This document shows positions 45,358 to 55,068 of a DNA stretch of 64,000 bases, piece after piece. The first letter of the stretch is position 1; every line of letters starts with the position of its first letter. The position numbers and the translations under genes are program-made. This DNA is from Betaproteobacteria bacterium (GTDB taxonomy: Bacteria > Pseudomonadota > Gammaproteobacteria > Burkholderiales > Rhodocyclaceae): assembly GCA_016234745.1 (NCBI GenBank), contig JACRAR010000043.1, positions 62,001 through 126,000 on the forward strand, written 5' to 3'. The notes beneath the pieces are model-generated. The model was not told the origin of the DNA. It saw only the letters and a program-made list of their open reading frames with translations, and did no database searches.

Positions 45358-48057
45358 CTAGCTCTTGACTTGACCCGGATTGGCCGGCTTGGAATTGCCC
45401 TGCGGCGGAGGCAGGCATTGGCGCAGATCGCGCGCCAGTTCAGCGCCGGCCTGGTAGCGTTGTTCGGCATCCTTGGTCAGCACCTTGTCGATGACCTTGG
45501 CGAGCGCATCCGGAATATTCGGATTGATTGCACGGATGTCTTCGGGAGGCTCATTGGCGATCTTGAACATCAATTGCGCCATGGACTCACCCTCGAACGG
45601 CAGCTTGCCGCTGGCCAATTGATACAGGGTGACGCCCAAGGAGAAGAGATCGGAGCGGCCATCGATTTTTTTCCCGGACAACTGCTCCGGCGACATGTAG
45701 CTCGGGGTGCCCAACACCATGCCGGTCTTGGTCTTGCTCGAGTCGGTGATGCGCGCAATGCCGAAATCGGTCACCTTGACCTGGTCGCTCTCCGGTTCGT
45801 ACATGATGTTGGCCGGCTTGATGTCGCGGTGAACCACGTGATTTTCATGCGCGTAGGACAACGCATCGGCAACCCGGGCAATGATGCTGATGATTTTCTC
45901 GAGCGGCAGGAGATGGTCGGGCTTGGTATAAGGCACCAGATCCTTGCCTTTGAGAAACTCCATGGCAATATAGGCCAGATCGTGCTCTTCACCGGCATCG
46001 TACATCGTAACGATGTTTTGATGATTGAGCCTGCCCGCGGTCTCGGCCTCGCGGAAGAAGCGCTCCTTGACTTCGGTGAGTTCGTCGCCTTCAAACTCCT
46101 GCGACAAGGCCATGGTCTTGATCGCGACGATGCGATTGATCTTCGGGTCGCGTCCGAGATAAACCACGCCCATGGCGCCCTTGCCGAGTTCCTTCTCGAT
46201 CTGGTAGCGCCCCAGCATCGGCTTCTCGACATTGCCGCCGCCATCGAGCATGCTGGCGTTGCTGCGCACCCCGCCGGCGCCGCCGAGAATGACTGTTTCC
46301 GACATCTGCTTGGCGCGGTTGAGACGTTGCTCGAGATCGCGGAACTTGGGGTTGTAATCGGACATATAGCGGAACACGGCTTCGGCCTTGTTGAATTGCC
46401 GCTTGCGTTCGAAATCCAGCGCCAGGTTGTACAAGTTTTCCATCAGGTGATCGTCAAGCGGGCAACGGCGGAACTTGTCGAAAGCCGTGTCCAATTGACC
46501 CTGGCCTTGGTAGGCGAGCCCCAGCATGCGATTCGATTCGGACGATTCGAGCTCGGACTTTTCCTTGCCGCGTTCGGTCTGCAGGAAATGCTTGGTGGTC
46601 AGCAACAAATGGCCAAACAGCAACAAAGTCGCCGGAATCATCAACTGCAGCCAGAGCAGTTGCATCGTCATCAACAGGAAATGTGCGGCCAGCAGCAGTA
46701 TCAGAATCGCCACCGTGACCGCCGCGCCCATGCCGGCCTTGAGCCGTGGCAGCAGAGCGATCAAATAGGCCGCCACCAGCAGCAATGCGGCCTTTTCAGC
46801 CCAGAAGGCCCAGGTCGGCACCACAAAAAAATGCTCCGAGAGCAGGCTGGAAACCGAGTGGGCCAACACCAGCACGTCCGACATCGCCGGCGATACCGGG
46901 GTCGGATGCACGCTGCCGACTCCGGCCGCGGTCGGACCGATCAGGACGATCTTGTCGCGGTATTTGTCGTAGGGAATTTTCCCGCTTTTGACATCGAAGA
47001 AGGAATCCACCTGGAACGCCAGCTTGCCACCGGCATCCTTGTAGAAAAAAGTGTTCATGCGGGTATCGCTGTCGGTGCCGATTTTCAGATTGCCGAGCCG
47101 CACCGAGTCGCCGAGTTGCACCAGTATGTCATTGACGCCCAGGTTCAGGCTTTTCGCCGCGATCATCAAGGACAGCGCCGGATACAGCTGATCGAAATAG
47201 CCCAGCACCAGCGGTTCGCTGCGGATGCCGCCATCGACATCGGGTGTCGTGTTCAGATGGCCGATCACGGCGGCATTCTTACCGAGGGGTTCGATCACCA
47301 GCGCATCGATTTCGCTTGTCGGGATCGGCGGAAACCCGGTTGCATTGGCCTTGACCGCATGTTTCTTGACGTAGTCGGGCAGATCCTTGTCGGGACGGCC
47401 GCGCGGCTCGCCGATCTTGAACAACACGGGCAAGGCGATATTGCCGGCCTTGCCAAAACTCTCCGCCAGGCGCCGGTCCGTGCTGAGCTTGGTTTCAGCC
47501 TCGTTGAGCAGCACGCCGATCTGGCTTAAGGGAGTGACCACGGGAGCTGGTGCTTCCGGCGCTGCAGTTGCTGCCGGAGCAGTCGAAACCACTGCCGCTT
47601 CATTGCCCGTAGCTGGTGGGGTTACGGGCTGGGCCGAACCGGGCTGAGCAGTCGCTGCCGGTTCGGCAGATACCGCTGCCTCTACCGGCATGATGCCGCC
47701 GGCCTGAACGTACAGCTCTGTGAGTTTGTGGATGTATCCCAGACCCGCATCCAGTTGCGGCTCGGAGTAAAGCACCGTGGTGGCAATCACCTTGGTCTTG
47801 GCGGCGGCGAGCTTGTCGACCATGTCCGCCATCACTTCGCGCGACCAGGGCCAGCGGCCGATGTTGTCCAGGCTCTGCTTGTCGATCGCAATCACGACGA
47901 CTTTTTCGCTGGGATTGCGCGCAGTTGCGCCGACGCCGATGTCGTAGGCCTTGCGCTCCAGGCTCTGCAGCAAATCGCTGTTGCCGCAGAGGAGCACGAT
48001 AACGCTCGCTGCAAGACCGAGGAACCAGTCGCTCTTCCAGAAAGTTTTTTTATTCAT
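45358..48057 (-). CDS. CHASE2-domain receptor Ser/Thr protein kinase
   Basis: An 899-residue membrane kinase. Residues 12-25 are a membrane anchor. The CHASE2 sensor (about 30-400) contains an Ala/Pro/Thr/Val low-complexity insert at about 122-177. Three TMs lie at about 418-485. A short TPR-like helical segment (505-575) leads into the Hanks kinase domain (617-885) with GKGAMGVVYLG (Gly loop), VAIK (Lys647), HRDIKPANI (Asp745), DFG (764-766) and GTPSYMSPEQLSG. It is fully active by motif. It is first of the nine-gene leftward run and transcribed from the 185-base intergenic region upstream, with a weak TTGACG/AAGAAT pair at 48154-48183. Confidence 0.95.
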   Translation of the reverse strand: MNKKTFWKSDWFLGLAASVIVLLCGNSDLLQSLERKAYDIGVGATARNPSEKVVVIAIDKQSLDNIGRWPWSREVMADMVDKLAAAKTKVIATTVLYSEPQLDAGLGYIHKLTELYVQAGGIMPVEAAVSAEPAATAQPGSAQPVTPPATGNEAAVVSTAPAATAAPEAPAPVVTPLSQIGVLLNEAETKLSTDRRLAESFGKAGNIALPVLFKIGEPRGRPDKDLPDYVKKHAVKANATGFPPIPTSEIDALVIEPLGKNAAVIGHLNTTPDVDGGIRSEPLVLGYFDQLYPALSLMIAAKSLNLGVNDILVQLGDSVRLGNLKIGTDSDTRMNTFFYKDAGGKLAFQVDSFFDVKSGKIPYDKYRDKIVLIGPTAAGVGSVHPTPVSPAMSDVLVLAHSVSSLLSEHFFVVPTWAFWAEKAALLLVAAYLIALLPRLKAGMGAAVTVAILILLLAAHFLLMTMQLLWLQLMIPATLLLFGHLLLTTKHFLQTERGKEKSELESSESNRMLGLAYQGQGQLDTAFDKFRRCPLDDHLMENLYNLALDFERKRQFNKAEAVFRYMSDYNPKFRDLEQRLNRAKQMSETVILGGAGGVRSNASMLDGGGNVEKPMLGRYQIEKELGKGAMGVVYLGRDPKINRIVAIKTMALSQEFEGDELTEVKERFFREAETAGRLNHQNIVTMYDAGEEHDLAYIAMEFLKGKDLVPYTKPDHLLPLEKIISIIARVADALSYAHENHVVHRDIKPANIMYEPESDQVKVTDFGIARITDSSKTKTGMVLGTPSYMSPEQLSGKKIDGRSDLFSLGVTLYQLASGKLPFEGESMAQLMFKIANEPPEDIRAINPNIPDALAKVIDKVLTKDAEQRYQAGAELARDLRQCLPPPQGNSKPANPGQVKS

Positions 48058-48153
48058 CGTGCCTGCGCTCCCTGTCCAACCAAAACGGCACCCGCGATTG
48101 CCGCATCAGAGCCTAATGCAACAAGTCCGCATAGAAACAGGATCATACTGCCA

Positions 48154-48183
48154 ATTCTTACAGTCGGACATCAAGCCCGTCAA
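48154..48183 (-). promoter_or_regulatory. possible promoter of the kinase operon
   Basis: TTGACG and AAGAAT separated by 18 bases, in the 185-base gap between the terC-family gene and the kinase. The -10 hexamer matches only 4 of 6 positions. The gap is otherwise without features; no operator or terminator with a T-run is seen. Confidence 0.25.
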
Positions 48184-48242
48184 ATTTTTATGGCGCAGCA
48201 AGGGATTGCCATATCCCGCCGAAAAGACGGGAAAGGAACAAG

Positions 48243-48941
48243 TCAAAGCACACGGTCCGTTCCGAGCTTGGTCCTGCCTCGCACCAGCCAGCGACCAACC
48301 ACCACCACTCCAAGCGCACAGCCGAAACCACTCAAATGAATGACCCAGCCGGCATTGGTTTCAAGCCAGGGATGGATGACGCTATCGCTTACCGCCATTT
48401 CGCCGGAAATGTATCCAAGCAAGGCGCCTCCCAGGACGACGATGAATGGGAATCGCTGCATCAGACGCAGCATTACCGAACTGCCGAAAACAATCAGCGG
48501 AATACTGATGGCCAGGCCGATCATGAGCAGGCCGACATGGCCTTTCGCGGCGGCGGCGATGCCGATGACGTTGTCAAGACTCATCACCATGTCGGCAATG
48601 AGTATCGTCCTGATTGCGGCAAACATCGTATCCTTGCTTTCGATATCGGGCCCGCCTTCGTCTCCGGGCAACTGCAGCTTTATGCCGATCCAGAGCAACA
48701 GTGCGCTGCCGATCAGCTTGAGGTAGGGCAGCCGGAGCAACTCGACCACGAATACGGTAAGCATCACCCGCATGGCGACAGCAGTCATGCTGCCGAATAT
48801 GATGGCTTTTCTTTGCTGTTTGGGCGGCAAAGAGCGCACTGCGAGCGCAATGACAACCGCATTGTCTCCGCTCAGGAGGATATCGACGCCGATGATTTCC
48901 AGCAGGGGAATCCAGAATGGATGAGCGAGAAAAGAATCCAA
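48243..48941 (-). CDS. TerC-family integral membrane protein (YjbE-like)
   Basis: A 232-residue protein with seven predicted membrane helices. The TerC signature is duplicated: IGVDILLSGDNAVVIALA and ADMVMSLDNVIGIAAAAK, each with the conserved Asp-Asn in a membrane helix. Family members are linked to Mn2+ or other metal export and tellurite resistance. No yybP-type riboswitch is apparent upstream. The start codon is TTG, which gives the standard N-terminal length; it has no strong ribosome site. A sucCD terminator lies just upstream on the same strand. Confidence 0.88.
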   Translation of the reverse strand: MDSFLAHPFWIPLLEIIGVDILLSGDNAVVIALAVRSLPPKQQRKAIIFGSMTAVAMRVMLTVFVVELLRLPYLKLIGSALLLWIGIKLQLPGDEGGPDIESKDTMFAAIRTILIADMVMSLDNVIGIAAAAKGHVGLLMIGLAISIPLIVFGSSVMLRLMQRFPFIVVLGGALLGYISGEMAVSDSVIHPWLETNAGWVIHLSGFGCALGVVVVGRWLVRGRTKLGTDRVL

Positions 48942-48967
48942 GGCAGAGGTCGGGAAATGAGGCTGTT

Positions 48968-48997
48968 AAAAAAAACGCCCCGCTTTGCAGCGAGGCG
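48968..48997 (-). terminator. rho-independent terminator of sucCD
   Basis: Minus strand: CGCCTCGCT, loop GCAA (a GNRA-type tetraloop), AGCGGGGCG with one G-U pair, then nine or so T. It starts 26 bases after the sucD stop and also ends before the terC-family gene. Confidence 0.92.
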
Positions 48998-49023
48998 ATT
49001 CTCATGCAGGCTGGGGTCGATTG

Positions 49024-49917
49024 CTATAACAGGGACTTGAGCAACTTGCCCATTTCAGCCGGGTTGCGCGTCACTTTGAAACCGCATTCCTCCATGATCG
49101 CCAGCTTGGCTTCGGCCGTATCGGCACCCCCGGAAATCAGCGCTCCGGCATGTCCCATGCGCTTGCCCGCCGGTGCCGTGACACCGGCAATAAACCCGAC
49201 GATCGGCTTTTTCATGTTGGCCTTGCACCAGGTTGCCGCTTCCGCTTCGTCCGGTCCGCCGATTTCACCGATCATGATGACCGCATCGGTATCGGGATCG
49301 TCGTTGAATAATTTCATGATGTCGATGTGCTTGAGACCGTTGATCGGGTCGCCACCGATGCCAACCGCGGAAGTTTGCCCGAGGCCCAGATCGGTGAGTT
49401 GTCCCACGGCTTCATAGGTCAGGGTGCCCGAGCGCGACACCACGCCGATCCGACCTTTCTTGTGGATATGTCCCGGCATGATGCCGATCTTGATTTCATC
49501 AGGAGTGATCAGGCCGGGGCAGTTCGGTCCAAGCAACAGCGTTTCCTTACCGCCCGCCGCGACCTTGGCCTTCATCTTGTTGCGCACTTCCAGCATATCG
49601 CGCACGGGAATGCCTTCGGTGATACAGATCACCAGGTCCAGATCAGCCTCGACCGCTTCCCACACCGCCGCCGCAGCGCCCGGCGGCGGTACGTAGATCA
49701 CGGAAACCGTCGCGCCGGTTGCGGCAGAGGCTTCCTTGACCGAGGCATAGATGGGAATATCGAAAATCTTTTCGCCGGCCTTCTTGGGATTCACGCCGGC
49801 AACGAAACAGTTCTTGCCGTTGGCATATTCCTGGCACTTCTCGGTGTGGAATTGCCCGGTCTTCCCGGTGATGCCCTGGGTAATAACCTTGGTGTTCTTG
49901 TTGATCAGAATGGACAT
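49024..49917 (-). CDS. sucD: succinate-CoA ligase alpha subunit
   Basis: The 297-residue alpha subunit of succinyl-CoA synthetase (TCA cycle). It contains the Rossmann CoA-binding N-terminus ([19 protein letters not shown]), the block GPNCPGLI and the phosphorylated His in [11 protein letters not shown] strong AAGGAGTAG site precedes ATG, 12 bases after the sucC stop. The C-terminal KSLL end is normal. Followed by a strong terminator. Confidence 0.98.
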   Translation of the reverse strand: MSILINKNTKVITQGITGKTGQFHTEKCQEYANGKNCFVAGVNPKKAGEKIFDIPIYASVKEASAATGATVSVIYVPPPGAAAAVWEAVEADLDLVICITEGIPVRDMLEVRNKMKAKVAAGGKETLLLGPNCPGLITPDEIKIGIMPGHIHKKGRIGVVSRSGTLTYEAVGQLTDLGLGQTSAVGIGGDPINGLKHIDIMKLFNDDPDTDAVIMIGEIGGPDEAEAATWCKANMKKPIVGFIAGVTAPAGKRMGHAGALISGGADTAEAKLAIMEECGFKVTRNPAEMGKLLKSLL

Positions 49918-49929
49918 TTCTACTCCTTG

Positions 49930-51093
49930 CTAGTGCGCAACGGCAGCGACAATCTTTTGCGCCGCATCCGCCATATTGTCGGCGGAAATGATGGGAAGAC
50001 CGGAATCCTTGAGAATCTTTTTGCCGATTTCGTCGTTGGTGCCTTTCATGCGCACCACCAGCGGCACATTCAGATGTACTACGCGCGCGGCAGCGACAAC
50101 GCCCTCGGCAATGGTGTCGCATTTCATGATGCCGCCGAAAATATTCACCAGAATGCCCTTCACTGCCGGGTTTTTCAGCATGATCTTGAAAGCCTCGGTC
50201 ACTTTCTCTGTGGTGGCGCCGCCGCCGACATCGAGGAAGTTGGCGGGTTCGGCACCGAACAGCTTGATCGTGTCCATGGTAGCCATCGCCAGTCCGGCGC
50301 CATTCACCAGGCAACCGATGTTGCCATCGAGCGCAATATAGGTCAGGTCGAACTTGGAGGCGGCAACCTCATCCGGATCCTCTTCGTCCAGGTCGCGATA
50401 AGCGACAATTTCCGGCTGACGATAGAGCGAGTTGTCATCGAAGTTGAACTTGGCATCGAGCGCCTTGATGTTGCCATTGGCTTCGAGGATCATCGGGTTG
50501 ATTTCGGCCAGGGAAGCGTCGGTTTCCATGTAGCAGCGATACAGATTCTTGATCAGCGTCACCGCCTGCTTCAAGGATGCGTCCGGCACGCCGATGCCGC
50601 GCGCCAGGTTCTCGGCTTGCTTGTCAGTCATGCCGACGACTGGATCGACGAATTCCTTGAGAATTTTCTCCGGGGTGTCGTGGGCGACTTTTTCGATGTC
50701 CATGCCGCCTTCCGAGGAGGCCATCACCGCCACCTTCTGCGAAGCGCGGTCGGTCAGCACGGCCAGGTAATATTCCTTCTTGATGTCTGCTCCATCCTCG
50801 ATCAGCAGACGCTTGACCTTGCGGCCCTGCGGGCCGGTCTGATGCGTCACGAGTTGCATGCCAAGAATCTGACTTGCATACTGCTTGACCTCGGCGAGCG
50901 ACTTGGCGACTTTGACACCTCCGCCCTTGCCACGGCCGCCGGCATGAATCTGGGCCTTGACCACCCAGACCTGACCGCCCAGATCGGTTGCGACCTTGAC
51001 TGCCTCGTCGACAGAGAAAGCAGGATTGCCGCGCGGGGTCGTTACCCCGAACTTCCTGAGAATTTCCTTGCCCTGATATTCATGAATTTTCAT
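49930..51093 (-). CDS. sucC: succinate-CoA ligase (ADP-forming) beta subunit
   Basis: The 387-residue ATP-grasp beta subunit. Signatures: [35 protein letters not shown] and the C-terminal [15 protein letters not shown]. sucC and sucD form an operon with the subunit order conserved in bacteria. A 212-base upstream region precedes it; the ribosome site is AAGGAAG. A TATTAT (minus, 51295-51300) is a weak promoter candidate. Confidence 0.98.
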   Translation of the reverse strand: MKIHEYQGKEILRKFGVTTPRGNPAFSVDEAVKVATDLGGQVWVVKAQIHAGGRGKGGGVKVAKSLAEVKQYASQILGMQLVTHQTGPQGRKVKRLLIEDGADIKKEYYLAVLTDRASQKVAVMASSEGGMDIEKVAHDTPEKILKEFVDPVVGMTDKQAENLARGIGVPDASLKQAVTLIKNLYRCYMETDASLAEINPMILEANGNIKALDAKFNFDDNSLYRQPEIVAYRDLDEEDPDEVAASKFDLTYIALDGNIGCLVNGAGLAMATMDTIKLFGAEPANFLDVGGGATTEKVTEAFKIMLKNPAVKGILVNIFGGIMKCDTIAEGVVAAARVVHLNVPLVVRMKGTNDEIGKKILKDSGLPIISADNMADAAQKIVAAVAH

Positions 51094-51305
51094 GCGTCTT
51101 CCTTGAGTGCAATAAATGATGGTTGTTGCGATTCGGTTTTTTCGCCTGCCCCTCTTCCAGCACCGACGGGTTCCCCGACCACGACCTAATGGGCTGGATC
51201 AATATGCAACGAGAAGCGATTACGCCTGGCGGCAGCGGCATGGGGCAGAGTATGAATCCAGGCGAAGAGTGGGGGAGGGGAAATTGAGCCCGAAATAATA
51301 CCACA

Positions 51306-51956
51306 TCAGGACTCGGTTTCGCCGTCCGACCCTGCCGCAGACGCTGCGATCCACGCTGCTTTCGCTTCAACCAGCGGCTTGATGTCGGGCAGCTTGATGC
51401 GCTGCCGACCAGGTTCCGGCTCGGTCAGCGCCTCGGCTTCGCGCATGCTGGCTTGCGAACGTCGCGCCAGTTGCTGGTACAAAGCCGTACCTTCGACTTT
51501 CCAGGCCATTTCCTGGGCGGACAATTCACGCACGATCCGGGCCGGCGTTCCGGCCGCCAGGGTTTGCGACGGAATTTCCATGCCCGCCTTGACAAAAGCC
51601 ATGGCGGCAACGATGGCCGATTCGCCCACCCGGGCGTTGTCCATGACCACGGCATTCATGCCGATCAGGGCATTACGGCCGATATGACAACAATGCAAGA
51701 TCGCACCGTGGCCGATGTGGCCGTGATCTTCAATAACCGTGTCGCGGTCGGGAAAGCCGTGCACGGTGCAATTATCCTGGATATTGGCGCCCTGGCCGAT
51801 GAGGATCCGGCCGAAATCGCCGCGCAAACTGGCGCACGGTCCGATATAGCAATCCGGCCCGATGATCACGTCGCCGATCAGCACTGCCGTGGGATGAACG
51901 AACGAAGACGGATGAACGACAGGGACCAGACCGTCGATCGAATATACCTTGGTCAT
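51306..51956 (-). CDS. paaY: gamma-carbonic-anhydrase-like hexapeptide protein PaaY
   Basis: With start [22 protein letters not shown] the protein has 216 residues. It is a left-handed beta-helix of hexapeptide repeats, with [23 protein letters not shown] (metal-binding His) and the C-terminal helix region ([13 protein letters not shown]) found in PaaY. PaaY hydrolyses or salvages dead-end CoA esters in the phenylacetate pathway; the catalytic role is inferred from the family. It begins 1 base after the paaN stop and is thus co-transcribed. Confidence 0.9.
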   Translation of the reverse strand: MTKVYSIDGLVPVVHPSSFVHPTAVLIGDVIIGPDCYIGPCASLRGDFGRILIGQGANIQDNCTVHGFPDRDTVIEDHGHIGHGAILHCCHIGRNALIGMNAVVMDNARVGESAIVAAMAFVKAGMEIPSQTLAAGTPARIVRELSAQEMAWKVEGTALYQQLARRSQASMREAEALTEPEPGRQRIKLPDIKPLVEAKAAWIAASAAGSDGETES

Positions 51957-51957
51957 T

Positions 51958-53616
51958 TCAGAGCGGATGCCGCGACTGAACCACGAAGAAACGCCCGGCA
52001 ACGAAGGCGCTATCGATCAGGCAGGCATTGGCAGCAGGATTGGCGCCCGTGCCGTGGTAATCGGAGAAGCCGCTGGTCTGGTTGATATACACCGTATCGG
52101 TCAAGTTGAAAGTCAGCGCAACACCAACACGCAAGGAGATTTCCTCGGCCAATTGCCAGATCGGCCCGGCTGTCGAATGCACCAGGAAGGTCAATGCGCC
52201 GCTGTCACGCATCACACGCTCTGCGACCGACAAGCTTTCCAGCGTCGTGGTCGTCTCGACAATGAAACTGATGGGGCCGAAACGTTCTTCGGCATAGGCC
52301 GGCATATCGCCGACATCCACTTTGATCAGCAACGGGGTCTGGACGCGCGCTTCGGGATATTGGGGATGGCGCAGTGCCGTCGATTCGACCAGCACTTCTC
52401 CCAACTCGCGCGAAGCTTCGATACGCGCCATGGTGGCAAGCGATTGAATGGCGCCGAGAATCTCCAGGGCGCACTCCGTCTCGGACAGCAATGTATTCAG
52501 CGCCCGCGCCAGATCAGCCTCGAATTGGGCAAGGGGAATCACTCCTTCAGCCGTTTTCACGCCTTCCTTGGCGACGAAAATCGCTTGCGGCGCAGTGCAC
52601 ATCTGCCCCGAGTAGAGCGCCAAACTGAAGGCCAGATTCTTCAAGAGTCCCGGATAATCATCAGTGGAATCGACGATGACGCAATTGACGCCAGCCTTCT
52701 CGGTGAACACCATGGCCTGGCGCGCATTCTCTTCGAGCCAGGCGCCGAATACGGGGCCGCCGGTAAAATCGATGCAGCGAATCTCCGGCCGCAGCGCGAC
52801 TTCCCTGGCCAGAGGAACCTCCATATCATCCACCAGCAAACTGACCAGGTTTGGATCGAAGCCGGCTTCCTTGAGCGTTTGGCGCGCCACCGCGACAGTC
52901 AAGGCAAGCGGCAGGATCACGCTCGGGTGAGGCTTGACGATCACCGGATTGCCGGTCACCAGGCTGGCAAAAATTCCCGGATAAGCATTCCAGGTCGGGA
53001 AGGTGGAACAGCCAATGACCAGGGCGATGCCGCGCGGGACGACGGTAAAAATCTTTTCGAGCCGCATTGGTGGGTCATTGCCCTGGTTTTTTTCCCAGAC
53101 TGCTGTCTCGGGAACCTGCTTCATCTCCCGGTAAGCGCAGGCAATGGCTTCGAGACCGCGGTTCTGGGATTGTGCTCCGGCCGTCCTGAATGCCATGCCC
53201 AACCCTTGCCCTGTCGTGTGCATGACGGCATGGGCCAGTTCCGCACTATGCGAATTCAGCCGCTCCAGCATCTCCACACAAATGCCGGCGCGGGTATCGG
53301 GTCCGGCCTTGATCCAGGCCGACATTGCGCTCCTGCCGGCGCTGATCAAGGCATCCGGATGGCACTTGGGGTAGGAAATGTTGAGCGGCAAGCCATATGG
53401 GGAATTTTCCGCCCCGCCCCGTTCGATCACACCGGGCTGATCCAGATAGAACTGGGCATCGCGATAGGCCTCAAAAGCCAGGCGTCCCTCCTCAAGTGCA
53501 TTCTCTCCATATGCCTCGACGTTTTCCGCAAAGGGACTCCAATAGCCGCGCTTCTTGATGGCGACCAGGGTCTGCGCCAGCAATGCTTTATGTTTCTCGA
53601 ACAGCAGGTGAGGCAT
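51958..53616 (-). CDS. paaN: phenylacetic acid degradation aldehyde dehydrogenase PaaN
   Basis: A 552-residue aldehyde dehydrogenase-superfamily protein with the PaaN-specific long N-terminus ([27 protein letters not shown]). NAD-binding ([18 protein letters not shown]) and the active-site Cys in SGQMCTAPQ are present. It lacks the MaoC-type hydratase domain that PaaZ carries, so ring hydrolysis would need another protein. Expected reaction: oxidation of the semialdehyde formed on oxepin-CoA ring opening. A GGAG ribosome site precedes the ATG. Divergent from paaG by 59 bases. Confidence 0.9.
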   Translation of the reverse strand: MPHLLFEKHKALLAQTLVAIKKRGYWSPFAENVEAYGENALEEGRLAFEAYRDAQFYLDQPGVIERGGAENSPYGLPLNISYPKCHPDALISAGRSAMSAWIKAGPDTRAGICVEMLERLNSHSAELAHAVMHTTGQGLGMAFRTAGAQSQNRGLEAIACAYREMKQVPETAVWEKNQGNDPPMRLEKIFTVVPRGIALVIGCSTFPTWNAYPGIFASLVTGNPVIVKPHPSVILPLALTVAVARQTLKEAGFDPNLVSLLVDDMEVPLAREVALRPEIRCIDFTGGPVFGAWLEENARQAMVFTEKAGVNCVIVDSTDDYPGLLKNLAFSLALYSGQMCTAPQAIFVAKEGVKTAEGVIPLAQFEADLARALNTLLSETECALEILGAIQSLATMARIEASRELGEVLVESTALRHPQYPEARVQTPLLIKVDVGDMPAYAEERFGPISFIVETTTTLESLSVAERVMRDSGALTFLVHSTAGPIWQLAEEISLRVGVALTFNLTDTVYINQTSGFSDYHGTGANPAANACLIDSAFVAGRFFVVQSRHPL

Positions 53617-53675
53617 CTGATTTCTCCAGCGTGATACATTTCCATTGTAGCCACTTGGCCCTCAACCTGCATGCC

Positions 53676-54464
53676 ATGACTTATCAATCCCTACTCTATT
53701 CACACACCGACAGCATTGCCAGAATCACGCTGAACCGGCCCGAAAAGCTCAACGCTTTCAATCTTGAGATGCATAGCGAACTGCGCGATGCGCTCGAACG
53801 GGTGCGCCATGAACATGCTCGCGTACTCTTGCTGCAAGGTGCCGGACGTTGTTTTTGTACCGGCCAGGATCTCGATGAGCGCGATCTGTCCCCCGGCAAA
53901 CCGCCACCCGACCTGGGCCTGTCCCTGGAAACACTCTACCGGCCGCTGGTGCTTGGCTTGCGAGACTTGCCCATGCCCGTGATCTGTGCCGTCCAAGGCG
54001 TCGCGGCCGGAGCCGGGGCGAGCGTCGCGCTGGCTTGCGACATCGTCCTTGCCGCCCGCTCCGCCAGTTTCATCCAGTCATTCTGCAAGCTCGGCCTGAT
54101 CCCCGACGCCGGCGCAACCCACACCGTGCCGCGCCTCATCGGCAACGCCCGCGCCATGGGTCTGGCATTGCTGGGCGAGAAAGTCCCCGCAGAACAGGCG
54201 GAAGCCTGGGGCTTGATCTGGAAATGCATCGCTGACGATCAACTGACGGCGGAAGCAGAGCGCCTGGCCGTGCATTTCAGTAACGCACCAACCCATGGAC
54301 TGGCGCTCGCCAAGCAGGCGATCTATCGCAGCGCAAATCACACGCTGGAGCAGCAACTCGATCTCGAACGCGATTTTCAACGCGATCTGGGTTGGAGCGA
54401 CGATTACCGGGAAGGCGTGAATGCCTTCAAGGAAAAGCGCACTCCGCGCTTTTCTGGCAAATAA
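53676..54464 (+). CDS. paaG: enoyl-CoA hydratase/isomerase, PaaG-type
   Basis: A 262-residue crotonase-family protein, exactly the E. coli PaaG length. Blocks: ITLNRPEKLNAFNLEMH, GAGRCFCTGQDLDER (oxyanion hole), AVQGVAAGAGASVALACDIV and FCKLGLIPDAGATHTVPRLIG. In phenylacetate degradation PaaG isomerises ring-1,2-epoxyphenylacetyl-CoA to oxepin-CoA. Divergent from paaN-paaY across 59 bases; msrA follows 10 bases after it. Upstream in-frame starts would place the gene inside paaN. Confidence 0.9.
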   Translation: MTYQSLLYSHTDSIARITLNRPEKLNAFNLEMHSELRDALERVRHEHARVLLLQGAGRCFCTGQDLDERDLSPGKPPPDLGLSLETLYRPLVLGLRDLPMPVICAVQGVAAGAGASVALACDIVLAARSASFIQSFCKLGLIPDAGATHTVPRLIGNARAMGLALLGEKVPAEQAEAWGLIWKCIADDQLTAEAERLAVHFSNAPTHGLALAKQAIYRSANHTLEQQLDLERDFQRDLGWSDDYREGVNAFKEKRTPRFSGK

Positions 54465-54474
54465 AGGAACGCTC

Positions 54475-55032
54475 ATGGGAGAGACGAGGCAATTCGAACT
54501 GGCCACCGAATTGGCCACATTGGGTGGCGGATGTTTCTGGTGCCTGGAGTCAGTGTTTCTCCGCCTGCGCGGAGTCAGTGGCGCGGTTTCCGGATATTGC
54601 GGCGGCCATGTGTCCCGCCCGAACTACGCGTTGGTATGTACAGGCGAAACGGGTCATGCCGAGGTCGTCCAGGTGAAATTTGATCCTGCAGTACTGACCT
54701 ACCAGGAACTGCTTGAGGTGTTCTTTGCAATTCACGACCCGACTACGCTGAATCGCCAGGGCCATGACACTGGCACGCAGTATCGTTCCGTGATCTTCAC
54801 GCACTCCGCGGCACAAGCTGCTGCCGCCAGGGCAACCATCTCAAGACTCGAGGCGTCACACGCCTATCCCGAACCGATCGTCACAGAAGTGCTGCCGCTG
54901 GAGGTTTTCTATGCGGCTGAGGATTACCACCAGGACTATTTCGCCAATAACCCGATGCAACCCTACTGCCAGGCAGTGGTCGCACCCAAGGTGGCGAAGT
55001 TTCTGAAGCTTTTTGGCGAGCGCAGCAAGTAA
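54475..55032 (+). CDS. msrA: peptide-methionine (S)-S-oxide reductase
   Basis: The 185-residue MsrA carries the catalytic GCFWC motif (Cys20) and the GHAEVVQV, HDPTTLNRQGHDTGTQYRS and EDYHQDY blocks. It reduces Met-S-sulfoxide in proteins. Start ATG follows AAAGGAAC. The gene follows paaG closely, although no functional link to phenylacetate is apparent. No msrB is fused. Confidence 0.96.
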   Translation: MGETRQFELATELATLGGGCFWCLESVFLRLRGVSGAVSGYCGGHVSRPNYALVCTGETGHAEVVQVKFDPAVLTYQELLEVFFAIHDPTTLNRQGHDTGTQYRSVIFTHSAAQAAAARATISRLEASHAYPEPIVTEVLPLEVFYAAEDYHQDYFANNPMQPYCQAVVAPKVAKFLKLFGERSK

Positions 55033-55068
55033 CCCGGCTCGCCTGGCGATGCACTGACGCTGACGCGG

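Noticed and set aside
45370-47529. 719-codon open frame on the plus strand opposite the kinase gene
   Set aside because: Codon-mirror shadow of a high-GC gene; the protein is His/Gln/Arg-rich without domains or ribosome site, while the other strand encodes a full kinase.
48190-48235. Hairpin after the terC-family gene as a terminator
   Set aside because: CCCGTC/GGCGGG with a 5-base loop and one G-T pair is short and has no T-run, so a terminator is not supported; read-through into the kinase operon stays possible.
49327-51189. 620-codon frame opposite sucCD
   Set aside because: Antisense shadow across two confirmed TCA-cycle genes.
51949-53634. 561-codon frame opposite paaN
   Set aside because: Antisense shadow; no domain, and the PaaN dehydrogenase reading is complete.
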